Positions 31,253 to 37,067 of a DNA stretch of 37,067 nt are shown here, piece by piece; position 1 is the first letter of the stretch, and each line of letters opens with the position of its first letter. The notes under the pieces are model-generated. The model did no database searches, was not told the DNA's origin, and saw only the letters and a list, made by a program, of their open reading frames with translations. The translations under genes and the position numbers were made by a program. The DNA comes from Chlamydiota bacterium (lineage in GTDB: Bacteria; Chlamydiota; Chlamydiia; Chlamydiales; SM23-39): assembly GCA_027366035.1 (NCBI GenBank), contig DAHXLK010000029.1:1-37067 (forward strand). The letters run 5' to 3'.

Positions 31253-32493
31253 ATCCCTTCCTGTTGTGGGATAGGTTGGGCATGCGGGTCTACAAGAGGG
31301 TGGGAAAGAAACTGACTCAACTTTTTCTCCATCTCCTCGGTAATAATGTGCTCCATCTCTTCAGCGCTCCGATGCACTTTTTCTACGCCAATTCCTAAGT
31401 GGTCGGCTAGATAGACTTCCCAAAGACGGTGGATCCGGACAATTTTTAAGGCTTTCATCTCTCCGTCTTTAGTTAGAAGGTAGCTCCCCTTGCTTTTCTT
31501 TACCCAACCACTTTGTATTAGCCTATGGAGGATAAAGGTCAAAAATAAAGGGTGAACCGGGTGTTTTTTTCTAAAGACCTTAAAGGGAAGGGGTCCCTCT
31601 TTCCAAAGATTTTTTAAGACATTTTCTTCCAAACATCGGTACTTGAAATTTCCAATTCTCATTAATCTAAAAAAAAACCCTTGTTTAGGAGCAAAAAGGA
31701 GGGAGGTCAAAGCAAACATAGATCCCACTATCGCAATCAAAGGGCCGGGAGGAAGGGAATAGGCAAACGAAAGGAGGTTTCCTAAAAACCCTGAACAAGA
31801 ACCAAAGAGAGCGGAGAGGAAAAAAATAGCGGGCAGTCGATAGGCTAGCTGTCTTGCCGCCACCGCCGGAGCTATGAGCATTGCTGACATCAGGACAATT
31901 CCTACCGATCTTAGTCCTATTTGAATGGAAAGGACGACTAGAATAGCGATGAGTCGATCGATTTTTTTTATAGGTATCCCGATACTTTTGGCATAGTCTG
32001 ACTGAAAAAGAAAAGTATGAATAGGCCTATAAAAAAGAAATAAGCTTCCGATAAGAAAGAGGGTAAAAATAGTATAAATCGTCACGTGAAAATCGACCAT
32101 CGTAGCTGTTTGTCCCAAAAGGTAGCATTGGATCTCGCGGTAAATTTTAGGATGGCTCCTCTGAAGCAAAGAGGCTATAAAAAGACCTACCGCGAAAAAT
32201 CCGGAAAGGATAAAAGATAAAGCTCCGTCCAAGGGCACTCGGTTTTTTTTAAGAAAATCGATCGATACTATAGCTAGATAAGAAGAGATTCCCCCTCCCA
32301 ATAAAACGGAAAAAAAGGAGGCCCCATCTCTTATAAACATAAAAGAGAGTATCACTCCTATAACTACCCCCGGATAACAGGCATGCGACAGCGCTTCTCC
32401 TAACAGAGTTTTTTTTCGAACCAAAAGAAGGGGGCCTAGTAGTGCGGATGAAAGGCACATCAAACAAGAAGCTTTCCAGACAGGATCTATCAT
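31249..32493 (-). CDS. ytgC: YtgC-YtgR fusion: metal ABC permease with C-terminal DtxR-like repressor
   Basis: A 414-residue protein. Residues 1 to about 275 form an ABC-3 permease (LGPLLLVRKKTLLGEALSHACYPGVVIGV; LRSVGIVLMSAMLIAPAVAARQLA). The rest, from NFKYRCLEENVLKNL, is a cytoplasmic DtxR/IdeR-like unit: a winged-helix part (FILHRLIQSGWVKKSKGSYLLTKDGE) and a metal-binding, dimerising part (RIHRLWEVYLADHLGIGVEKVH..AEEMEHIITEEM...HPLVDPHAQPIP). In C. trachomatis the matching protein is cleaved in infection to release the repressor YtgR, which regulates iron-responsive genes including its own operon. The domain order here is the same, so cleavage is likely. ATG overlaps the ytgB stop. Confidence 0.92.
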   Translation of the reverse strand: MIDPVWKASCLMCLSSALLGPLLLVRKKTLLGEALSHACYPGVVIGVILSFMFIRDGASFFSVLLGGGISSYLAIVSIDFLKKNRVPLDGALSFILSGFFAVGLFIASLLQRSHPKIYREIQCYLLGQTATMVDFHVTIYTIFTLFLIGSLFLFYRPIHTFLFQSDYAKSIGIPIKKIDRLIAILVVLSIQIGLRSVGIVLMSAMLIAPAVAARQLAYRLPAIFFLSALFGSCSGFLGNLLSFAYSLPPGPLIAIVGSMFALTSLLFAPKQGFFFRLMRIGNFKYRCLEENVLKNLWKEGPLPFKVFRKKHPVHPLFLTFILHRLIQSGWVKKSKGSYLLTKDGEMKALKIVRIHRLWEVYLADHLGIGVEKVHRSAEEMEHIITEEMEKKLSQFLSHPLVDPHAQPIPQQEGI

Positions 32494-33263
32494 CGAAGCC
32501 CCTCATACTGTTTTAAAGAAAGCTTTTTTACTTCTTCATATAAAGTATCTTGTTTTCCAAAAGTGAGGAGGAGATTTTTCTCCGTCAACACCTCCTCTGT
32601 CTTGCCATAAGCTACTAACCTATTATTGAGTAAAATCAAACTATCAAAGTATTCCCTCAAAGTGTGCAGGTCATGGTGAACTACTAAGATGGTTTTTTCT
32701 TTAACTACTAGCTTTTTCAGTATCTGAATCCATAACTTTTCCGTTGCTAAATCGAGCCCTTGAAAGGGCTCATCCATCAAGTAAAGATCGGCATCTTGCA
32801 CAAGAGCCCTTGCTAAAAATAGGCGCTGCTGCTGCCCCCCCGAAAGCTCGGAAATATGGCGAGAGGCATATGGGGCGAGACCTACTTTTTCTAAAGCGTC
32901 TGAGACTGCCTTTTTATCGGCACTTCTTGTAAAGCGAAACATCCCCATCTTGTTATATCTTCCCATCAATACCACTTCGAAAACAGTGATCGGAAAATCC
33001 CAGTCGATCGACCCTCTTTGAGGGACGTAAGCTACCCGTTGTAACATCTCGGATGCAGGTTTTTCAAAAAATTGGATATGTCCCGACAGGGGTTTTACAA
33101 TGCCAAGGGCTGCTTTTAAAAGAGTGCTTTTTCCGGCCCCATTGGGTCCGGCGATACCCACCAAACGGCCACAAGGGATAGAAAAAGTAAGGTCCCATAG
33201 AGCCACATGCTTATCATATCCGGCTGTTAGATCCGAGGCGGAAAAGGCGCTATTTCCACTCAC
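32490..33263 (-). CDS. ytgB: metal ABC transporter ATP-binding protein YtgB
   Basis: A 257-residue ATPase that powers the YtgC/YtgD permease pair. Walker A is GPNGAGKST (about 39-47), the Q-loop is YVPQRGSIDWDFP, the signature is LSGGQQQR, Walker B is LYLMDEPFQGLD, and the H-loop is VVHHDLHT. All motifs are complete. It starts with GTG directly after the ytgA stop (TAAGTG), without spacer, so translation is coupled. Confidence 0.94.
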   Translation of the reverse strand: MSGNSAFSASDLTAGYDKHVALWDLTFSIPCGRLVGIAGPNGAGKSTLLKAALGIVKPLSGHIQFFEKPASEMLQRVAYVPQRGSIDWDFPITVFEVVLMGRYNKMGMFRFTRSADKKAVSDALEKVGLAPYASRHISELSGGQQQRLFLARALVQDADLYLMDEPFQGLDLATEKLWIQILKKLVVKEKTILVVHHDLHTLREYFDSLILLNNRLVAYGKTEEVLTEKNLLLTFGKQDTLYEEVKKLSLKQYEGLR

Positions 33264-34181
33264 TTAAAGCTCCTCTACTAAATTGTTAGCGTTTTCCTCC
33301 ATCATCTGAAAGTAGCCCTCTTCCGGGCAGGCATCGCCATATAGCGGTTTTTTCGCCATCTTTACCCCTTTGGCTGTCGCTACGATTTTTTTTAACGAAT
33401 CCTTGCTCACATTGGATTCAGAGAAAATGATCCCTACACCGTTTTCTTTCATATACTGTAATACCCTTTGAATATCTGACAGCGAAAGCTGCCCCTCCGG
33501 AGCAAGCCCTTCAGGAGCACAACATCTTTGCATCCATCCCTTTTCCCCTTCTTCTGCAAGATAGGCCCTGGTAAAGTATTGGAAGGCGTCATGGGAGGTG
33601 ATGAGGTACCTTTTATAAGAGGGGATTTGTTGCAGTTTGGATCTAATTTCTCTATGTAATTTCTCCATTTTTTCCCTTAACTTTTTCCCGTTTTGTTGGT
33701 AATACGAAGCCCCTTGCGGATCTTGGGAGGAAAGGGCGTCGATTATCGGATAGGTGGTAAGGGTAAAAAGATCGAGATCCATCCAGATGTGGGGGTCGAC
33801 CGATCCTCCTATATAGAGTAATCTATCAGGTGCTATTTCCTGCACCTTAGATCCTACTGCCGTTGCTTTAGAACTGTGAGCTATTGCAGAAGCAAGGGCA
33901 TACCCATGTTCCAACCCCAGTCCGTTATAAAAAATGAGATCGGCCCTTTGCATTTTTTCATCGTCTCCTTTTACTAACTCATAGCTATGGGGATCGAGCT
34001 CTCCCACAATGAGCGTTAAGCTGTCTATCCTATCGCCTCCAATTTCTTTTACTAAGTCGGCAATCATAGCTGTAGTAGATAGAGTTTTAATTTTTCCGGT
34101 ATCTGCCATCCATCCTTTCCACGAAGGCTCTTTTTTTTGACAACCGGAGAATAAAAAAAGAATTATCAAAAATCTTAACAT
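33264..34181 (-). CDS. ytgA: metal-binding lipoprotein YtgA (cluster A-I solute-binding protein)
   Basis: A 305-residue binding protein for the YtgBCD importer. The signal peptide ends in lipobox LFSGC (Cys14). Four metal ligands can be placed: His in LDPHSYE, His in VDPHIWMD, His in ITSHDAF and Asp in LYGDAC near the end, as in the Mn/Fe/Zn ZnuA/TroA/YtgA family. A long linking helix (REKMEKLHREIRSKLQQI) separates the lobes. Chlamydial YtgA is reported to bind iron and other divalent metals; specificity here is inferred. It is the first gene of the ytgABCD-dxr unit, with 110 bases to the divergent gene at 34292. Confidence 0.93.
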   Translation of the reverse strand: MLRFLIILFLFSGCQKKEPSWKGWMADTGKIKTLSTTAMIADLVKEIGGDRIDSLTLIVGELDPHSYELVKGDDEKMQRADLIFYNGLGLEHGYALASAIAHSSKATAVGSKVQEIAPDRLLYIGGSVDPHIWMDLDLFTLTTYPIIDALSSQDPQGASYYQQNGKKLREKMEKLHREIRSKLQQIPSYKRYLITSHDAFQYFTRAYLAEEGEKGWMQRCCAPEGLAPEGQLSLSDIQRVLQYMKENGVGIIFSESNVSKDSLKKIVATAKGVKMAKKPLYGDACPEEGYFQMMEENANNLVEEL

Positions 34182-34214
34182 AATAGGAAACAGTGTATTT
34201 TAAATTAGTATTTC

Positions 34215-34244
34215 TTGCCATAAATAGACTTCAGCTACTATAAT
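34215..34244 (+). promoter_or_regulatory. promoter of the CT066-type gene
   Basis: TTGCCA (34215-34220), an 18-base spacer and TATAAT (34239-34244) give a near-consensus sigma-66/70 promoter about 45 bases before ATG 34292. It lies in the divergent space shared with ytgA, so YtgR binding could affect both; I could not identify an operator with confidence. Confidence 0.65.
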
Positions 34245-34291
34245 TCGAAGAATACAATACAAAAAACAGACCTCTATATAGGGAAGGAAAT

Positions 34292-34771
34292 ATGAAAAGT
34301 TTAAAAGAGATAGAAGATGTAATTGCTAAAGCAATTAAGAAAGTTGGGGCAAGAAAAGAAAATGAACTATGTAAATATCTTCCAATGAATAGCGGAGGCT
34401 ATATGCATCATTTTACCCTTCGTAAAATGAAATCAAAACAACCACAAGAACTTTCTACTATCATTGAAAAATATATTATGCAATCGGAGAGACCTTCTGT
34501 TATTCCGCCTAAGCAGCGGGCTGCTAGAGGATCACGTAAAAGAAAAGACCAACTTGTTTTTACTCGAACTCAGTTAGAAAGGATGTTAAATATTGCAAGA
34601 CTTGCCGGAGATAAAGAAATTATTTCTGTTTTGAGCCCTAAAAAATCTTTAACGGGCTGTAAGCGCGAGCTTATCCAATCTATCCGCCACAATAAAGTAG
34701 AACCTGAGCTTTGGAATGCTTATGCCGAGTCCGCTTCTGCCATTTCTCAAGAAGTTTCTACTGACCGATAA
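34292..34771 (+). CDS. conserved basic hypothetical protein (CT066-type by position)
   Basis: A 159-residue very basic protein starting MKSLKEIEDVIAKAIKKVGA. Its first half is helical with Lys repeats, a central patch RAARGSRKRKD resembles a nucleic-acid-binding or nuclear-type basic signal, and the second half is helical (RTQLERMLNIARLAGDKEII, SLTGCKRELIQSIRHNK). No enzyme motif is visible. AAGGAAAT precedes the ATG, a good promoter lies upstream and a terminator downstream, so it is a single-gene unit. In C. trachomatis a hypothetical gene (CT066) also lies between the ATP/ADP translocase and ytgA, which suggests orthology by position. Function unknown; DNA or RNA binding is only suggested by charge. 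Confidence 0.75.
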   Translation: MKSLKEIEDVIAKAIKKVGARKENELCKYLPMNSGGYMHHFTLRKMKSKQPQELSTIIEKYIMQSERPSVIPPKQRAARGSRKRKDQLVFTRTQLERMLNIARLAGDKEIISVLSPKKSLTGCKRELIQSIRHNKVEPELWNAYAESASAISQEVSTDR

Positions 34772-34786
34772 ATTCAAATTTTAATG

Positions 34787-34821
34787 CTCGCTGTCTATGC
34801 TAGATAGCAGCGAGATTTTTT
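34787..34821 (+). terminator. rho-independent terminator
   Basis: CTCGCTG pairs with CAGCGAG, extended inward by CTAT/ATAG with one bulged T, and is followed by ATTTTTT. It ends the preceding 159-residue gene. Confidence 0.85.
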
Positions 34822-34826
34822 CTCGC

Positions 34827-34854
34827 TTGATTTTTAATGAAAATAAGATAAAAT
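34827..34854 (+). promoter_or_regulatory. promoter of the ATP/ADP translocase gene
   Basis: TTGATT (34827-34832) and TAAAAT (34849-34854) with a 16-base spacer, directly after the terminator and about 29 bases before the start codon. Confidence 0.5.
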
Positions 34855-34882
34855 TGTCTTCTCAATAACAAGGAAAATGATA

Positions 34883-36475
34883 ATGGCAACTATTTCAGAA
34901 CCGGCGTTTAGCAAATGGCGATCTCGTCTTTGGCCCATCTATAATTTTGAGCTAAAGAAACTTCTTCCCATGTTCCTTATGTTTTTCTTCATCTCTTTTA
35001 ACTATACCATATTGAGAGATACTAAGGACACGCTCATTATCACAGCGCCGGGCTCCGGCGCAGAGGCGATCCCTTTCCTCAAAGTATGGGGGACTCTTCC
35101 AATCGCCGTTCTCTTTATGCTCCTCTATGCTAAGCTCAGCAATAAGCTAAGTAAGACTGCCTTATTTTATTCCATGATTACCCCATTTCTAGTTTTTTTC
35201 GCCCTCTTTCCCACTGTTTTGTATCCATTAAGAGACTACCTACATCCCAATGCCTTCTGTGATCATCTACAGCAAATTCTCCCGATCGGATTTATGGGTT
35301 TGATAGCTATATTGCGAAATTGGACCTTTGCCCTCTTTTATATCCTCTCTGAGCTATGGGGAAGTGCCGTCCTCTCTTTAATGTTTTGGGGATTTGCCAA
35401 CGATATTATGAAAGTGACAGAAGCAAAAAGATTTTATTCGGTGCTTGGTCTAGGAGCCAATTTAGCCCTTGTTGTTTCCGGTCCAACTGTAACCCTCCTT
35501 TCTAATATAAGGCGAAAACTTCCTCCTGACGTCGATGCTTGGGGAGTTTCATTAAATTTGCTCATGGGAATGGTAGTATTGGCAGGACTTTCTATCATAG
35601 CTATCTACTATTGGATTAATAAAAATGTATTAACGGATAGTAGATTTTATAATCCTAATGAACAAAAAATGGCAAAAAAAGAGAAGCCAAAAATGTCTAT
35701 GAAGGAGAGCTTTCTCTTTTTAGTGAGATCTAAATATATTGCTTGTATTGCCCTTATTGTACTTGCCTATGGTATTTCTATTAATCTTATAGAAGTGACT
35801 TGGAAGGGGCAATTAAAACTACAATATCCTAATTCTAATGATTACAATGCCTTTATGGGATATCTTTCTCTATTTACAGGGATAACTACCTCCTTTATGG
35901 CCCTCTTTGTGGGAGGAAATGTCATCCGAAGATTTGGGTGGGGCATTGCCGCGATGATTACCCCTGTGATTCTTTTCATTACAGGGATGTTTTTCCTCTC
36001 TTTTATCGTCTTTAGGACCTCTTTGACACATGTGATTGCTTATCTTGGAACTACCCCACTTATGATGGCAGTAGTTTTTGGCATGGTTCAGAACATCATG
36101 AGTAAGGCGACAAAATATACCCTATTCGATCCGACAAAAGAGATGTCTTACATCCCTTTAGATCAAGAATCAAAAGTCAAAGGGAAAGCGGCTGTCGATG
36201 TGGTGGGGGCAAGGCTTGGAAAGTCGGGGGGGTCATTAATCCAACAAGGGCTTATTTTAGTGTTGGGATCGGTAGCTATGATCACCCCTTATGTCGTTGG
36301 ATGTCTTGCTGTAATCACGATTATCTGGGTCTATGCGGTAAAGGCTTTAAACAAACAGTTTTTACAAGTCTCTGCTCAGCGTGAAGCTGAAAGAGAAGCC
36401 GAGAAAGTAGGAGTAGTTGAGGTTAAGGCAGAACCTGTAAGGCAAGAAGCTTTATCTTCTAATAAAGACAATTAG
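34883..36475 (+). CDS. npt1: ATP/ADP translocase (Npt1/Tlc family)
   Basis: A 530-residue inner-membrane carrier of the non-mitochondrial nucleotide transporter family, which lets intracellular bacteria exchange ADP for host ATP. About twelve membrane helices. The N-terminal stretch LWPIYNFELKKLLPMFLMFF, SFNYTILRDTKDTLIITAPGSGAEAIPFLKVWG and the later LIEVTWKGQLKLQYPN, SKATKYTLFDPTKEMSYIPLD and KGKAAVDVVGARLGKSGGS are classic family motifs with the key basic and acidic residues (Lys in the first, Glu/Lys in the LIEVTWK segment). The ATG at 34883 has AAGGA nine bases upstream; ATG 34877 is too close. Located next to the CT066-type gene and ytgA, as in C. trachomatis (CT065-CT067). Npt1-type antiport is inferred. 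Confidence 0.94.
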   Translation: MATISEPAFSKWRSRLWPIYNFELKKLLPMFLMFFFISFNYTILRDTKDTLIITAPGSGAEAIPFLKVWGTLPIAVLFMLLYAKLSNKLSKTALFYSMITPFLVFFALFPTVLYPLRDYLHPNAFCDHLQQILPIGFMGLIAILRNWTFALFYILSELWGSAVLSLMFWGFANDIMKVTEAKRFYSVLGLGANLALVVSGPTVTLLSNIRRKLPPDVDAWGVSLNLLMGMVVLAGLSIIAIYYWINKNVLTDSRFYNPNEQKMAKKEKPKMSMKESFLFLVRSKYIACIALIVLAYGISINLIEVTWKGQLKLQYPNSNDYNAFMGYLSLFTGITTSFMALFVGGNVIRRFGWGIAAMITPVILFITGMFFLSFIVFRTSLTHVIAYLGTTPLMMAVVFGMVQNIMSKATKYTLFDPTKEMSYIPLDQESKVKGKAAVDVVGARLGKSGGSLIQQGLILVLGSVAMITPYVVGCLAVITIIWVYAVKALNKQFLQVSAQREAEREAEKVGVVEVKAEPVRQEALSSNKDN

Positions 36476-36876
36476 CCATAGTGATCTAAAATCATATCGA
36501 CTTTGCAATAACGCAAAAGCCTTTGCATTAAAGGGCCTGCTATTCCCTTAAATCCAAGTTTGACGTTCTCTTTATCGGTGATCTTTCCTGCCCAGTAATC
36601 TTCTAAAAAGGAAATGACGTTATAATTTTTCCCTTTTACTTTTACTTTGAGATGGATTAGCTGCAGTTCACTTATGATATAGCTTGCAAGCTTCTTTTCC
36701 AGGGCATTTTTGCTTTTCGTATCTTGTAATAAATTCTTAAAAGCTTGGGCGATCTCATCATGACCCCCTTCTCCTTTATTATAGGCATAGATAGCGTCAA
36801 TAATTTTATTGACATGTTGTGATAGTTCTTGTAACGCCGGCTTATCCTCTTCAGGTAGTTGAGCTGCCTGGGACAT
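36472..36876 (-). CDS. helical hypothetical protein
   Basis: A 134-residue soluble protein (MSQAAQLPEEDKPALQ...) predicted helical, with a Lys-rich centre (SKNALEKKLASYIISELQLIHLKVKVKGKNY) and a conserved-looking end (KLGFKGIAGPLMQRLLRYCKVDMILDHY). No signal peptide, membrane helix or known motif. GGAG lies at a fair distance before the ATG. Its stop overlaps the translocase stop by three bases, tail to tail. A PAL-A copy begins 53 bases before its start codon. Function unknown. Confidence 0.7.
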   Translation of the reverse strand: MSQAAQLPEEDKPALQELSQHVNKIIDAIYAYNKGEGGHDEIAQAFKNLLQDTKSKNALEKKLASYIISELQLIHLKVKVKGKNYNVISFLEDYWAGKITDKENVKLGFKGIAGPLMQRLLRYCKVDMILDHYG

Positions 36877-36929
36877 ACTATTATGACTCCTTTTTTTCTC
36901 CTATATCTTATCTCCTTTTATTCTACAAT

Positions 36930-37067
36930 GGGACTGTTGAAATCTCCGCTTTGCCGTTAAAATTTGAGCCTTGCAAAGTCGGTTTGATTTTTTTGAAAGT
37001 GACATATCCTACTAAGGTATAGGCACTTTTAAAAAAGTCAAATCCGAAGAAGCAAGGGTAAAATTTT
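36930..37067 (-). repeat. PAL-A palindromic element, copy 12 (cut by the window end)
   Basis: Starts GGGACTGTTGAAATCTCCGC in inverted orientation and runs to the window edge at AAGCAAGGGTAAAATTTT, about 25 bases short of a full copy. Confidence 0.93.

Noticed and set aside
34182-34291. YtgR operator
   Set aside because: The space has an imperfect palindrome around CTTC...GAAG overlapping the -10 box, but only about half of the positions match, too weak to call.
2888-37067. CRISPR array
   Set aside because: The repeats are about 165 bp, palindromic, unevenly spaced by kilobases and without cas genes.

Overview
The window comes from the chromosome of a member of the phylum Chlamydiota, most likely one of the environmental (amoeba- or arthropod-associated) families rather than genus Chlamydia. 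The evidence is gene content: a MOMP-like porin, an ATP/ADP translocase, the ytgA-ytgB-ytgC/R-ytgD-dxr metal-uptake block with the repressor fused to a permease, a CdsZ (CT398)-type coiled-coil zinc-ribbon protein, and the pheT / YwqK-like lipoprotein / recO neighbourhood. The family cannot be fixed by reading alone. The chromosome is moderately AT-rich and unusually full of short palindromic repeats.

Layout. 1-1,110: possible gene tail, terminator/promoter, tRNA-Ala and tRNA-Ile, then a MOMP-like porin on the minus strand. 1,159-4,283: rlmD and yajC, a repeat, a small coiled-coil protein and a Q/N/E-rich lipoprotein. 4,312-7,545: minus-strand yidD-pheT-YwqK-like operon, in which PheT lacks its tRNA-binding domain. 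7,552-10,648: ACE-like M2 metallopeptidase, tRNA-Leu, a small helical protein, recO, tRNA-Arg. 10,683-14,707: plus-strand overlapping operon of a membrane protein, long-form HPF, an HsdR_N-type nuclease-fold protein and two MAF/DUF115 glycosyltransferase-like proteins. 15,199-17,218: accessory area with an orphan gene and an alpha/beta hydrolase. 17,617-23,022: cdsZ, RNase P RNA, xerC, and the overlapping run abcF-trmH-folE-hypothetical. 23,025-27,198: complete tripartite efflux operon. 27,692-28,855: eukaryotic-type protein kinase. 29,218-36,876: dxr, ytgDCBA, a conserved hypothetical, the ATP/ADP translocase and a last hypothetical.

The most distinctive feature is two families of non-coding palindromic elements, here called PAL-A (about 165 bp, twelve full or partial copies, ends GGGACTGTT...AACAGTCCC) and PAL-B (157-174 bp, three copies, ends CTCACC...GGTGAG). 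All three PAL-B copies have perfect 7-bp target duplications. One sits inside a PAL-A copy, one has replaced the C-terminus of a MAF protein, and one landed right after a kinase stop codon. A PAL-A copy lies between the promoter and the body of tRNA-Leu. The accessory genes (orphan, hydrolase, kinase, lipoprotein pair) are each bracketed by these elements, so they look like the agents shaping the variable part of this genome.

How the genes work together: housekeeping translation functions (tRNAs, RNase P, PheT, RlmD, TrmH, ABC-F, HPF), membrane insertion (YajC, YidD), envelope and efflux (MOMP-like, OprM/EmrA/EmrB), and host-dependent nutrition (ATP/ADP exchange, YtgABCD metal import) are interleaved with candidate host-interaction genes (kinase, hydrolase, orphan).
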